Positions 1 to 12,500 of a stretch of DNA of 64,000 nucleotides are shown in pieces. This stretch comes from Anticarsia gemmatalis (taxonomy: Eukaryota > Arthropoda > Insecta > Lepidoptera > Erebidae). Position numbers and translations under genes: made by a program. Position 1 is the stretch's first letter. Every line of letters begins with the position of its first letter. The DNA lies in NCBI RefSeq assembly GCF_050436995.1, contig NC_134763.1, positions 8,303,001 through 8,367,000 on the forward strand, given 5' to 3'. The notes under the pieces were generated by a model. It searched no databases and had not been told where the DNA came from. It worked only from the letters and a program-made list of their open reading frames with translations.

Positions 1-275
1 TATGAACAAAATATAAGAATGTTGTTAATGAAGAAATGGATATTATGTTTATAAAATTCTGTTCTCAGCTAATAAAACTCAATATGTATGTGAATGTTAA
101 TCAACTTTTTACAATTTATGCATACATCTGTTACACTTTAATAGCTACACCACTGAAACAACTTTGGTGTAATTTCGCATAGTTATAGCAGAACACCCAA
201 GATTATAAACCCTAAAATTTTAGAGTTGTTTAGAGCCCCACTAGTCAGTGAATAACATTATTACAATAAACTCAC

Positions 276-1481
276 ATTTATTCTTAAAGTGTGGTTGTTT
301 TCCTTCTTTAAACTGTTGTTCAATTTGTCCCTTCCTCTGTTCTGCTCTCTCCTTGTCAAGCTTCCCTTGTTTACTTGACTTATGTTGATCATTCAGCCTC
401 TGCAACAATCTTCTTAACTTAATCTGTCTCTCAGGGTCTTCAGTCTGTTTCAACTCTGCTCTTATAGCCTTGATATCCTTCATGCGGATGTCGGACAGAA
501 AATTATAGTTGTCCGAGAATTCCTTCTTGTCAAATTCACCACAGAGAGGGTCAAATCTGAAAGTATAGTTGGTGAAATAAGATTTTCATGGATACTGTTT
601 TCACTGGTAGTTAGATGAAGATTTACATGACTCAAAGTAGGGTAATGTGTTTAACAACAATACAAATAACAATTTAATAATAAATAATTTGAATTTATGA
701 ACTTAAAATGTTGAATAGATAATGAAAAAATAATAATATATAGGCATACACTATGATACAAGCTAACATTTCTATAAAGAGTTGTGAACGGTTTGTCTGG
801 TTTTAACCTTCCTCCTTAAATAAAAGATTAGAAAAATAAATGTTATCTGTGCAATGGCTGGTGTCTTACCGTGGATCTCGAACTTCTTTCTTTTTAGGCA
901 CAGGAACACTTTGCAGCATCCGCACTGGCTTCTTAGAGCTCATTTCCCTAGGCCTATTCTTGTTCTCCCTTTTAAAAACTTTAGGAGCATTGTCTTTGCT
1001 TTTCTCATTTTTACCAAATAAGGCCTCTTTGTACACTTTGGCACCAATTCTCTCTTTTAGCTTTTGCAGCTCTTCAAAAGATAATGTTGATAATTGTGAT
1101 CGGATTGCAGTCTGAAATAATAAGATAGCTATTTTTATAACTGTTTTATGTTATCACAACGAGTTAGGTTAATTTACAAATACAATTAAGCTATGTTGAA
1201 TCAGACATAATTTTAACTAGGGTTAGAGATTGCTATTTAAATGAAACTGCATTGAGAGAGAGAATAAATGAAAGGTGAATAACTACTGCGTGTAATGAGA
1301 ATATACTTTGAATTTCAACCAAAGAAACATAGAATTTTTACGAGGTTCGCAATTGTAAACTTACGACTTGCGTTTGGTCATTTTAATGATAAATTTATTG
1401 ATTTTTAACACTTACTCTGTCTCCTTCGTCCTCTTGTTCATCAACAACAGAATTGTTGTCGCTTTCCTCACTGCTGCTCAT
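276..1481 (-). CDS. RRP36: RRP36 homologue, ribosomal RNA processing protein (5' three exons; 3' end beyond window)
   Basis: Nucleolar protein of the small-subunit processome family, needed for early pre-rRNA cleavage towards 18S rRNA. Exons read on the minus strand: 1481-1416 (acidic start MSSSEESDNNS), 1111-870 and 556-276, all with GT-AG borders and compatible phases (66, 242 and 281 nt). Exon 2 carries the family blocks LSFEELQKLKERIG, then MSSKKPV and a basic KKKEVRDPR. Exon 3 continues FDPLCGEFDKKEFSDNYNFL and then a charged coiled-coil-like stretch ending KEGKQPHFKNK. The donor GTGAGT at 275-270 ends exon 3; reading through it gives a false stop at 241. The C-terminal KKSE block and basic tail are not found in 1-240, so the gene runs off the left edge. 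It lies head to head with the XRCC4 homologue. Assignment rests on remembered motif order of the family, not on a search. Confidence 0.85.
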
Positions 1482-2146
1482 TTTAATTCAATAATTTTAT
1501 CACACGTTTATTTTCAAAACAATGTGATTACTTTTGACTGCCAGAATCGTGGTTATGTCAAATTGACACTTAGGTTATTTGATAATGACAATTGCGTTTT
1601 ATTTCACACCACTTGCTGCACGGCAATGCATAATGTATATCAAATACGAAATATGTAAATAATGATTCAGTATCTGTTATTAATATTGATATTTAAGTAT
1701 AAGGCAACGTTTTATATATTAGTTCGGGGAAAAAGTCTTTTCGCATTATAGTATGTATGAACTTGTAATAAAATCTCTTTGGCTTCAAGAATCACAAATG
1801 AGTACACGGTTCATTAGATTTCTTTCAGTGAGCTCGTGAGGTACCCAAATATCGAGTTTTTTTGTGTAGAGAGAAGATTTTTGTAAAAATAATTATTTCC
1901 ATCTTACAGGAGGTTGAAGGTTGGTTTCAGTATGTTACATAGTTTACCTTCTTTTTACTTTTATTTTACGGTGTTCTCAAAACACGTCAAAACAAACACA
2001 TCTGCCATCTTCCTATTCAGTGAAACATAAAACATTCTTCAATTTCGAAAAAAACATTTTAACCAACCTGGCCCCCCGTTTTTCCTGTTGAAAATGGCCC
2101 CAAAAATACTAATTTAAGAATAACCTTTAAGAGATACGACGGAATA
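1482..2146. promoter_or_regulatory. Shared intergenic region between divergent RRP36 and XRCC4 starts
   Basis: This 665-bp AT-rich spacer separates the two divergent start codons and must hold the 5' ends of both genes, so a bidirectional promoter is inferred. I see no clear TATA box or other recognisable site. A short C-rich run lies near 2070-2080. No ORF in it looks like a gene. Confidence 0.4.
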
Positions 2147-2776
2147 ATGGATCTAAGTGAACTTATAACTGTAACCAAATTAGATGTTCAAGGTGAATAT
2201 TGTTACTTGATGATCGGTTGGCAGATAGATTCATTTGAGGTATATCTTTTCAATAAGGATAAATTGTGGAAGGGGCGGTTTTCTCCGAACAGACTAGCAG
2301 GATTCAGTAAAAACTTACACATATCTGAGGTAGTATATTTCGACAGCATAAAGAAATGTTTGTCACAAGAACGAGAAAATTACTGTTACGAATTGAAAGG
2401 TGGCTTTTTCTACTGGAAACGGAAACTAAGGGATTCTGTACTGATAGAAGGATTTTTGCCCATGGAACTAGACACATCGCCTAAGGATACCCAACCAGAC
2501 CTAGTAGAAGTGTTGATGGCACTAAACCGCCATTTAAAAGAGAAAGTAAATGGCTTAAAATATAAATTTGAATCAATTAAAACTGACTATCAGAAATGCT
2601 TGAAAGATACGGAAGAATTCCTAAATCTTAAAATTGATATGGAAAAAGCGCTTTGTGATAAGTTTCTGAGCTTGCTAAATGTGAAGAAATCGAACGTGAC
2701 CGCTTTACAACCGAACCCAGCATTGATAAATAAAGCAGATGAAGGAACAGGGATCAGAGAAAACACTGTAACGTAA
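2147..2776 (+). CDS. Xrcc4: XRCC4 homologue, non-homologous end-joining factor
   Basis: Single-exon ORF of 209 aa. XRCC4 is the nuclear scaffold that binds DNA ligase IV and XLF in double-strand break repair. The N-terminal ~110 residues fit the globular head: an early GW.IDSFEVYLF strand pair, LWKGRFS matching the family's W.G..S motif, then YCYELKGGFFYWKRKL followed by a G.. L..E turn. From about residue 120 comes a long helix, with EVLMALNRHL, then DYQKCLKDTEEF and MEKALCDKFLSLLNVKK. That last block matches the vertebrate stalk segment with KR/KF..(V/L)LN.KK that binds ligase IV. The protein is shorter than the vertebrate one (about 336 aa) and lacks most of the disordered tail. The start is the first in-frame ATG. 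AATAAA follows 27 bases after the stop. Identified from motif pattern only. Confidence 0.8.
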   Translation: MDLSELITVTKLDVQGEYCYLMIGWQIDSFEVYLFNKDKLWKGRFSPNRLAGFSKNLHISEVVYFDSIKKCLSQERENYCYELKGGFFYWKRKLRDSVLIEGFLPMELDTSPKDTQPDLVEVLMALNRHLKEKVNGLKYKFESIKTDYQKCLKDTEEFLNLKIDMEKALCDKFLSLLNVKKSNVTALQPNPALINKADEGTGIRENTVT

Positions 2777-2802
2777 TTAGTACCACATTCATATTCAAAC
2801 AC

Positions 2803-2808
2803 AATAAA
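2803..2808 (+). terminator. Poly(A) signal AATAAA of the XRCC4 homologue
   Basis: AATAAA lies 26 bases after the XRCC4 stop codon, at a normal distance for a short 3' UTR. Confidence 0.6.
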
Positions 2809-3590
2809 TTATATTTTCAGGCCTAACTGATCTGTGTACTACTTATATATTATTTTGAGCAATCCATGATCCACTTATAGTTTTTCTGTCATCATAATTT
2901 ACAGCCTTTTCTACCCAATGCATAGTCGTCTAGTCTATGCAGTACTATGCACACAGGTTATTTTTTGTATCTCCTTGGTCCCACCTAATTTGACCGGACT
3001 AATTCAGTACTTTGTCTACTAATAATCTTCAGTTTTAAAGTTATTCTAGCTACATCATAAACCCATCACGATTCAGGCTTGGTTAATGCCTAGAGGAAAT
3101 CAGGACCATCTATCTTAGGAACAATTAATGTGGTTTCCAAGATCAAAAACCCTTCTATACTATTTAGACTATTACTTGCTCTCAACGTGTGGCGATTTTA
3201 TCGATAAAAAATCGCGATATCACGTTCAGGTTCAGCCATTTCAATATCTTAAATGACCCTCGTAAAAACGTGCGTTGATTCATATCTAATGAGTTTGTAT
3301 CCTATCATTCATGATAGGGGCTGTATATGTTTCTAATCGTATATCATATCTAGTTGTGCCCTACAGTTTCACTCGCCTTTATGGTGAATACTCAGCCCCT
3401 TTATGTAGTAACGACAGGGTGCTTTTTCACCAGTGATGTACAGCTATGCTGCGAGGATATTGATGCTAAGCTGTGAAACTATGTGATAGTTTCCACTGAG
3501 CTGTTAACATGTCCTATGAAGATGCGCAGTACGTGTGTCCTTACGAATATGACGATCATAATCGAAAAGATTTTTCAAATCTGATCAACA

Positions 3591-3771
3591 GGCTTATCAC
3601 GTTTATCAGTTGACTACTAGTATACGTCATATTGATCGCCACTATGCAATACATTGCTACTTTGAAGTCACGTGTTAATCACTATAATCTAAAGGAGAAA
3701 ACAATGCACAACACAGTGACGTTCAAATATTTGCCTCAGAAGAAGGGAATAGACTGAGATTCGTGATAGCC
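3591..3771. repeat. MITE-like element with GGCTTATCACG termini, copy 1
   Basis: Starts GGCTTATCACG and ends with the inverted CGTGATAGCC. A second copy at 44073-44239 shares the body, including the stretches CAGTTGACTA/CAGTTGACAG and GTGACGTTCAAATATTTG/GTGACTTTCAAATATTTG. Short length and inverted ends suggest a non-autonomous DNA transposon; the superfamily is unknown. Confidence 0.55.
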
Positions 3772-4170
3772 TCTCTGTACTTCCAAAGATCAACGTTTTC
3801 AAACAGACAAACGAAAAGTCTCTTTAATAGCTATATAGGCGCAAGATAGTATCTTTAATCAGCTCTATTAATTGAGCTAATGTATTTTCAAACGTAAAAG
3901 TGTAGATTAACATCTTATTTATTTGATAATCAAAGTAAAGTAACACTCTCACGTGGCAAATTAAAATTTGATATCAAATGTAAACATTCTTCTGTGTTGC
4001 GTCTGTTTCAGGATGTGTAAAATAATTAGGTAGATAAGTACAAGAACCTTGTACCTTTTGTAGTCAAGAGAAATACGTTCATATTTGTCCGTTCTGCTTC
4101 TAATACAAAACTAAGAATTTTTTGCCATCTTAATGTTTCAAAGGCTATTATTTATATTATAGCTTTTCAC

Positions 4171-4372
4171 CGTTCGATAAACGATCTGTTGGTCAACCAT
4201 CGTATTCCACAGTTGGGTTACTGCTTAGTGGTATTTAAACAGGGCGTCTCCGTGCTTTGCGGGCTTGTAAATGTTAGTCCCGTTTCTTGTCCACAAAGAT
4301 AACAGTCGTCAAGCTATATCAAAGGTCTTTCGAGTGGCCTTCACATTAGGCTGAACTACTAACTATAAAAAA
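4171..4372 (+). repeat. Diverged 5S-like SINE copy
   Basis: A degraded relative of the 5S-type SINE seen at 15481, 24733 and 27023. It keeps AACGATCTGT, GGGCGTCTCCGTGCTT, GATAACAGTCGT and a tail resembling CTAACTATAA. The 5S-like box is mutated. Confidence 0.5.
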
Positions 4373-4840
4373 AATATAGAGCCCACCTACTCTAATATAT
4401 TATGACTAAGCCGATGTAGACCTGGCGCCATTCTCGGCATCGGCAAAGAAAATGATCAATCGGCTTCCAGCTTATGCTCGCACATGATCGGGAATTATGC
4501 TTTCACACGTTGCAACGCCATTAAGGATGACGACGAGTTCTTAAGCATCCATTTGATCTATCATAGTAGATTTACTTTAGGGTTAGTTCAACAGCTCCTA
4601 CTCTTACTGCTATGAAACGATGTTCTAGTGCGTCAAGTTGGTAATCAGGCATGTACCGGCCTGCCATTCAAGTGTGAAACCAGCCTTTCAGATCTTTTAC
4701 ACGTGTATCATAATAACAAATAAAGCTGCTTCGATATCGAAAAAAACAACTTTAACACGTAGCGACTTCTGCACGCGTAGCGACGTACAATAATTTTACA
4801 CAAACCAGGCAAAGTATGTTATTAGAAAATCTCTTCTCTT

Positions 4841-5153
4841 ATGAAAGAGAGAGTGTATTAAAAATAATTGTCATTTGCTCTAACAGTGAAAGAAAGCATC
4901 CATCGTGATGAAACCTTGCATGCCTAAAAATTGTTTAACGCATTTCTTGAGGGCATTTAAAGTCCCCAACCTGCACTTAGCCAGCCAGCAAGCCACGTCA
5001 AAGGCCTTGCGGTGGCTTGAACAACTTTGACACTAGGTTGACCACTAACCATACAGTAAGAAGATGACTTGGCCAGCGCGCTGGACTCGAGGCCCCTTTT
5101 CCTTAATACAGGAGGAGATCTTTGCCCAGTATAGGGCCGGTAATGGGTTAAAA
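4841..5153. repeat. Nested SINE pair
   Basis: A tRNA-type SINE body (GAAACCTTGCATGCC ... CTTGAGGGCATTTAAAGTCC) is interrupted by the tail half of the 5S-type SINE (GCCACGTCAAAGG ... TTGACCACTAACCATAC). The first element resumes at about 5070 and ends in AATGGGTTA. GCCAGC occurs at both joints and may be the target duplication. Confidence 0.5.
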
Positions 5154-5734
5154 AAAACAAATATTTTATGTATTTATTAACACGTTCACAAAGTTTTTCT
5201 TCTCTTATATTTAGTACGGTAGTACTTTGTGAAGTCTTGTCTCAATCCTAAATCAGTAGGTTGTTATAATAATATCGTCTCGTCGATTACTATCTACTTT
5301 AGTCGTTATGTCACTGTGCACTTGTTTTTACGCGCCATTCCTTATCCAATATCTATTAATTATCACCTAATCAGAATCAATGTAATTTCAATGAACCTAA
5401 AAGATTCCGCTGCAGATAGCTGATCATGATTTTTAATTAAATAATATCAATAATTGAAAAATATTCAGGAAGTTCAATTTGTAAGATTGTTTCTACCTAA
5501 GTGTAATAATAAAATTGTTTCCATTTGTTACATTAACATGTCTTTACTCCGGATTCTTACCTTATTGAACAGCAATCTTGTTTCGGCACGAATTAGGTAC
5601 AAGGATGCATTGGTGGATTAAGAATTTTTATTTTTTCTACAGCGATTTTTACGGATGGCATGAGCTTTCCTCGGATACGGTTTAAAAAGTCATGCAACTC
5701 AAGTAGGACCTCTTCCTGTATCCGTAGCTTCAGC

Positions 5735-6045
5735 GTAGCCTTTTTTCCAACTATGTTGGAGTCGGCTTTCAATCGCACCGGATGCAGCTAAATATCAGCT
5801 ATTTTACATGGAGCGACTGTCTACAGACCTCCACGACCTGGTTACCTGTGTTATAACACGACACCCTACGGTAAGACTAGTTGACAGACTTTCAAGCTTT
5901 TGACTATAGGTAACGACAGTCAAAGATCTTTGAAAATGACAGCCAAGACCCACAATTTAACCTGCACTCTGAAACACGGAGTAGCTCGGTTTGTTTAATA
6001 TATCCATCGATCCGCACTGCCGTTGTTTCGTTGATACTTAAGCCA
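5735..6045 (+). repeat. Dispersed repeat containing AACTATGTTGGAGTCGGC
   Basis: Moderately repetitive retroelement-like sequence with the landmarks ACTATGTTGGAGTCGGC, CACCGGATGCAGCT, TTTTACATGGAGCGACTG and GACAGCC.AGACCCACAATTTAAC. Related copies lie near 14690-15150, 22040-22290 and 43217-43440. Reverse copies lie near 17030-17295, 24205-24395, 25575-25745 and 29400-29560. Full copies end with a 5S-like GGTCACCCATC block, so it is probably a SINE or a LINE-derived SINE. Confidence 0.55.
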
Positions 6046-7342
6046 CGAACTCCTGTATCCGTCTAAGCACATAATATAAAAGATAATGTTCATTTGATTC
6101 CGATAAGTTAAGCCTCGTGTGCATGTACCGATATCGAGTAATGTAGTTTTGAAGATATTTTTTTATGGACCGAACGCATTTTTTTTTACTAGAATGTCCT
6201 TACATGGTCCTGAAATCATAGTTAAAAAGGTCGTCATACAATAAGTATTCCGCAGATTTCCTGATAACAAGTACGTTTTCGTCTGTCACAAACCCTTTAC
6301 ATATGTATATATAAAATAATGTAAAAGTTGTAAGGGGGTTTTTAGGTACATATACCTTACTCCTTACTAAGCAACCAAAGTTATTAGGCAACATTTATGT
6401 ATACTAATGTCTAGATAGATAGGCTTATCTTAATCTAGAGTAGATTATTTTTGGACCTGAACATGGTGTTAGACGGTTGTTCAAAAGATACAGGCGCATC
6501 TGGTCAGTATTGCTGCCGTGACGTTCATACCATTCAACATTAATTTGGAAACACCATTTCAGAGATAAGATTGTTTAAAGCCCTAAAATTGAGCTTTTTA
6601 GTTTGGCTACGAAATAAACGATTCTTACTTATTTGCTCTAAGTTTTTTAGTGCATATAGCACATCAATTCGAATATGAAAGAAGAAGTTGAGAATTGAAT
6701 AATTCTATTAATACATATAATTATAACAACATTATATTCCATAGTCATAGAAAGAATAGAATTTTCATTATAACTTCGACTGTTCTTTGTTAAACTAAAA
6801 ACGAATCGACGTAATGAACTAGGATGTTATCAATGCTTCAGTATTTTTTAAATCCTTATCTTTTTATTGGGTGAATTGGGTGATTTGAGACTTAAGATTT
6901 AAGAGAGATGTCCTTACCTATGTAAAACTTAAAATTTTTTTACGGCTCTGTAGCCTTCGAAAGCATTTTTATATATTAATTATACACCACTACCGGGAAG
7001 AGACATCTACAAGTATACATTTTCTCTTTTCTACAGATAAAAAAACAAAACACAGACATTCCATTGAATTCTTTCAATAATTTCAAATGAATATTCAATA
7101 ATATTGTAAAGAAATTATGCTTCACTTGTTTAAACTATTTGAACAACAATTTTCGCATCAATTAGCATCGCAAATAGTTTTTTTTATTAATTGAATAACA
7201 CAATAACAATTGTTAAAATTACAAAAAAGTTTTAAGGAGTGCGTCATATTTGAACAAAGTAATTTGTTGTTTTTTTACCAGTTTTCTTAGTTTGTACAGC
7301 CGTTCATAAAACAACGATGGCATCTCTCCGTTCCGTCATCCG

Positions 7343-7465
7343 TCGCGTGATTCTCTACAGTCGATAAGAAAGTTTGTCATATAGGATGTAATGCAAGATA
7401 GTACCTGTGACGCCGATAGCTAGCCGGTTGCCGCTGGTCAAAATGGGTAGAGAATCGAGCTACCG
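7343..7465 (-). repeat. MITE family A, truncated copy
   Basis: Has both ends of family A (GTGATTCTCTACAGTCG at the left, GTAGAGAATCGAGCTACCG at the right) with most of the centre missing. Confidence 0.5.
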
Positions 7466-7484
7466 TATTTCTTTCCTACAGTCA

Positions 7485-7632
7485 ATTTGGGTAACATTGA
7501 CAGTGGGAACATGAACTAGTTTCGATTATTTTTTCATATGAAACCAACACAATTGATAAAAGTTTGCAAAACTAAAATAAACTTTATCATATTCCCCTAA
7601 GTTCATATTCCCACTGTCAATGTTACCCAAAT
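7485..7632. repeat. 148-bp MITE with 33-bp terminal inverted repeats
   Basis: The left arm 7485-7517 starts ATTTGGGTAACATTGACAG. The right arm 7600-7632 is its reverse complement with one mismatch. The 82-bp centre is AT-rich and non-coding. Confidence 0.65.
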
Positions 7633-7799
7633 GATTCAAAGTTAAGATTCCAAATTGACCTTACGTCTTTTGTTTTTATTTTTCTTACTTCTCTGACGGG
7701 CTTGCTAATATTACATCAGAGACACAAAATGATTCAGTTTAGAACTAAGTATAATATGGCCCCGGTATACAATAAGCCATTAAAGTAAATAAAGTGTAA

Positions 7800-8120
7800 G
7801 TAAGTGCCTAATCCATTACTGTCTTAGTGGGCAAGGGTCTTCTTCCGGAATGAGGGAAGACTAGGCATTGAGTCTACCTCGTGAGGAGTACTATATTTCC
7901 GACGGCAACTATCTAAAGGCGTTCCCGTAGCCTCGGCACTAAGCGGAGGAGGAAGCAACACCTTGGTGGGGAGGTCACCTGGGTTGGGGAGGCCTAGCCC
8001 TTCTAGTTAGGAGAGCCCCACATACCCCTGCGCTCCTCCGGGCGTAAGGGATGCAATTTCATCAAAACAAGCAAGAAAAGGAGTTGACCACTAACCACAC
8101 GATAAGAAGAAGAAGCAGAA
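7800..8120 (+). repeat. Composite of retroelement 3' ends
   Basis: A SINE-like start (GGGCAAGGGTCTTCTTCCGG) is followed by a GC-rich stretch with GGAGAGCCCCACATACCCCTG. That resembles the 3' UTR of the R1-like LINE at 36.6 kb (GGAGAGCCCCACATAACCC). The segment finishes with the tail of the 5S-type SINE (TTGACCACTAACCACACGATAAGAAG). It looks like successive insertions. Confidence 0.45.
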
Positions 8121-9434
8121 GATCGTAGAGAACAACGACGACCGAGGAAGTAGTTAATAAACTATAACATTTTTTTTACTAGAAACTTTAAAAAAAATTA
8201 CCATGTTCTGAGGCGACAAGAGACGTATAAAAAAATAAAACTAATTGGATAGACTTGGAATAAGTTATTAGGTTTAAGAAGAAAAGATAATATTAAAGCC
8301 TCATAAATATTTTTAGGATCTTACACGTGCGCTGTGCTGTTCCTACGACAGCAGTGACTAATTAAATGACTCAGCAAAGGGTTTGATCGTTTGTCAATCA
8401 AGATGATCGATTAGATATAAAATATTAGAAACGATTACATTAATAATAAAACAAATATCAACAAACAGAGTTGTGATAGTGCGGGTTCAGTATCTAATAG
8501 GTTTCTATTAGGATCATTTATTTTCTTAAATTAAATGCTAATACTCATGATTGACAATTACATTGCGTACTTAAATATTATTTTCTACTATCTTTTGTCT
8601 TTATCCCACGTTGAGTATGATCAGCACATCATATGTATTTTCGTTCGAGATTTGGCTGCTTGACGTCAGCCTTTCATACGTTCAACAGAAATGTTTGAGG
8701 GGAAATTAGGGCAGTGGTAGAGACTCGGGTTAATATATAGGCATCTGGGACAGATATAGGTGCAACAGGACTGTGGAACGCTGTAACTATTTGGAAGGAG
8801 TTGGTAGTTAAGGGTGCCTTGGCTTGGGTTGGTCGGGATGACATGCACGAATGTTACGAATTCTATGATCGGACAGATCCATAGGTAGAGACATCTCTGT
8901 ACTCACATATTGCGCAACAGTCTTCCTGAAGTCGACAGTCTCCGGGTAAAAATCAAAATATGGAACGAAAATCCACAAAATAACCAGAAAAACAATTGTA
9001 AAAAAAATCACAGAGAGGGAAAGCTACGGCTAGGAGCTGGCAAGATCCTATCATCTCGTTTTCATCGTTTTTAGAATTTTTGTAACACGATTCAATGATG
9101 CTGAGCTGCGACCAATGGTCGACCACATGACCACAAGACATTTATGAGTAGTTACTAAGTAAAGAAACCGTTAAATAGTGATAGAATCATGTACTTACCT
9201 ATTAGCTTTAAGCCCAGTTTCACGCAGTATATTTCAGAATGAGTAATAAATAACCTACCCGATTGATAAACTGCGAGCAAATGTACAAAAAAAGTTGTCA
9301 AAACTCCGTGTGAGCTGTAAAAAAGTTTATTTAAAAGTGAAACAGAGATCATAATAAGTTTATTTGATCTGCAGCAGGTGTTTTTTTAATAAAAAAAGTG
9401 CTGATCACTACGAATTGTATTAACAGAATTAGTC

Positions 9435-9519
9435 GCGGTACTCTGATGATAAAGAAATGATACATAACAATAACAAGAGTGAGGTATATAAGAGGTGGGC
9501 CGGACGCTGATCGAACAGT
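9435..9519 (+). promoter_or_regulatory. Core and proximal promoter of gene 1
   Basis: The box GCGGTACTCTGATGATAA (9435-9452) contains a GATA-type TGATAA site. TATATAAG starts at 9485, and an arthropod-type initiator ACAGT has its A at 9517, 32 bp after the TATA start. The same box-to-TATA spacing of 50 bp recurs in genes 2 and 3. The predicted 5' UTR is about 21 nt. Confidence 0.7.
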
Positions 9520-9537
9520 GAGCACATCTGAAGCATC

Positions 9538-12500
9538 ATGATCCGTACACTGGCTTTACTGTGCCTCGTGGCTGCACCCGCCTTCGGTAAGCCTATTTGT
9601 CTAAAAAACTATACAAATAAAAGCCAAAATTTTCTTTTTGGTTATTGCTACTTTATTCTTGACCAGATTTGTTGAAAAAAATATTCGTTCAATTCAATGT
9701 CTCTTTTTCATTTTTCTACTTCTATTTCTAGGTTGTTTGCATTTTTCTGGAAAACTTCCTGTTTAGTGCAAGCTTTTTACTATTGATTGCAATCAAAGAA
9801 ACACAACACGTGCAGCGATGACTAATTAATATTTTTTGCTTCGTTACAGGGTTGTGGGAGAAGGGCTTCAAGGGTAAGTTTGATACAATCTTTAAATTAA
9901 AAACTTAAACGGGCTAGCCAAGGCTCTTCTCTTAAATCAAGGAAGCGCTTTTGTGCGGGTTTGCATCCTGAGAATTCAAAATCAAAATCAAAATCAAATC
10001 ATTTATTCATTTAGGTCAAATATTGACACTTATGATAGTCGTTACAATTACTGAATCTACCACTAGCTCGGAAAGGGGGTAGAGCCTTATGAGAAGAGCT
10101 AGCGAGAAACTCACGGCCACTCTTTTCAATCGCCAAAAAGTTTTACAATGTGGTTGATACAATAATTGATCATGCGAGGAGCTGCCAACAATCAGCGATA
10201 TAGACTAAACGTCAATTAAGTTAAATGAACATAGCTGGGTTATTTATTAGTCTCACATTAAGTCTTCACATCATTAATTTAATTCACAGGCATGCAAGGT
10301 TTCAGCACGATGCTCTTCTTGAAGTGACCCTATTTCTAATACAAACAACACTCCGAAAAGTCGTTGGTGCATTACCACGGGTTAGAACCCTAGGTTACTT
10401 GCTTGGGTAAAAAATGCTTAAAGATCACTCGGTTATCACTGCTCTGATGCTTTACCTATAAATTGTCACGTTTGTTGATGATGGAAACACGATTGCTCTT
10501 CAACACGAAGTGAGACAATGTTGTTTATGCTGCTTAAGTACTCAGTGGCAGGAGTGCTAGAAGTAGGAATATATGAGAGAACAGCAAATGACAGTGGTCT
10601 TTCATTTTTTAATTTAACTATTTCAGTAAGGTTTGACCTGAACCCCTTCGCGATCGGGTCTACTTCCTTCATGGACATGCCCACCACACAGTCAGCTGCC
10701 ACTACGCTAGGATGGGTGGAGATGAACAAGCCCACGTTACCGAGCGGCTACGACGTGCTCGTACTGATGTGTCCTGAGAATGACTACACTCTGTGTATGT
10801 TGTACGACGACACCGGCTATATCGCTGGCTTGCAGATCGCTGTGAGTAAACACACCTACAATCTATCTTTTGACAGAATATGTTCCACAAATGTTTTTCT
10901 AATATATATAAATGTTTAATTATATAAGTTAACCCATTAATGTCCCGCTGCTGGGCGAGATTCACCTCCCAGAATAAGGGAAGGATTAGTCCTTGCGTCT
11001 ACTACGCTATCCAAGTGCGGGTTAGATAGCATACCTTCAAGAATTGTTGTAAAGAACTCTCAGGCTTGCAACGTTGTATCACGAATCATCCTTTACCGTT
11101 GGAATTAGTGATAATTATTTCTAATACACATATAACTTCGAAAAGTTATTGGTGTGTTGCCTTGGGTCCGAACCTGCAACCACTTGAGTGGGAGGTACCA
11201 ACTTATACCATTCGGCTATGATTGCTCATTTAAAAATATGGAAGTAAAATGCAAATATAATTTTACGAGTGATATGGAAGGCGGAGATATTAAGATGTCT
11301 AACTACGCAGCCATCATTTTCATATTCAGCATATTTGTGTGATATTTACAGTTCGATACGACGAAATTCACGGGCGCTATTTTCGACTGGACCGTCGTCG
11401 GCTTCAAGACTTGGTCAGTCACTGTGGACGGAGTCACTACTGAGTACCAAGCCACTCATCAGCTCTACATTTCTGCCGGTACGTAACTGATACCATTTGT
11501 TTGAATAAAAATCAGTCCAGATTATTACATGCAAGTTTCATGGCGTACTTGACTACAGTCAAATCAGCTACTCTTTATGAAATGTCAAAAACACATTTTA
11601 CTATAGAAATACTGTGTAGTGACGTCACAGTTTCGTATTTCCGTCGGTATCGAATGAGTGCCTAGGAAAAGGTTTTAGTCTGTACTCATTACAATTTCAA
11701 CATTAATACGAACAAAAATTACATAGCCTTAGCATTTTAGATGAACCTTTTACAAGAACAAGTTTAATAATTTTGACTTAACCCAGTCAAGAACCCAATT
11801 ACAAGTTATCATTGGTTGTGGTGAAACGCATTTTAATATTCTCTTGTATTTTAGTTATTTATTTATCACGTATTATATTATGGTAACTCATTATCTGTAT
11901 GTGTCCACAGCGACCTTGGCGTTAGACTCGAGTGTCCGTCTAGCAGCTCGCGACGACACGGTGATCCTACAAGACGGACAACTGTACCTGAACGGCCTCA
12001 ACGGAGCTCTACTCAACGTGTCCACAAATATTGCTGATTTAAAAACAAGCACTGACTACACCAAGCAGGCCTGCATCATTGGCATGGGTACGTACATCTC
12101 ACACGGTATCAGTAGCACAATTTTCTACAGCCGCTACTGTCAAGTATTATATCGAGAGTTTGACATTTGAAATGTACTGCCAAAATAGTTCTTACACAGC
12201 CCGGTAGAGGCGCTAAACAGATTTTCGTGTAAAATTTCTCAATAGTTACTCAGTTACCGGTAGTCGATAGTAGTAGAGAATCGAGCTACAGCATATTTCC
12301 GTGACACACTAGGTCCAGTGAAACGTCGCTTTTTTGACAATATAGCCTAGTTCACTGGATGCTCGGCACAGTGGTTGGCGTGGTCACATTGCCGCGATAA
12401 CACTACCACGTGTTAGTTGGTGTCCCGTTCAGGATATTTGTGTGACGAGCAGAAGTATCTGTACTGGGCATGACTGTATATCTAAATATGTATTAAGGAG

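Larger units (their letters stand above)
2840..9400. other. Gene-free, repeat-bearing spacer
   Basis: No ORF here shows a recognisable domain or a convincing splice series. It is AT-rich and holds the separate SINE, MITE and LINE remnants listed below. Short minus-strand ORFs at 8.7-9.35 kb (some hydrophobic) could not be joined into a gene. Confidence 0.6.

Noticed and set aside
840..1115. 91-codon plus-strand ORF.
   Set aside because: It is the antisense of RRP36 exon 2.
8666..9352. Several minus-strand ORFs of 60-67 codons, some hydrophobic, upstream of gene 1.
   Set aside because: No conserved motif, no consistent splice series joining them, and part overlaps the region near the gene 1 promoter; no support for a gene.
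10225..10410. 61-codon ORF in intron 2 of gene 1.
   Set aside because: It reads through a fragment of the tRNA-derived SINE (GGCATGCAAGGTTTCAGCAC, CACTCCGAAAAGTCGTTGGT).
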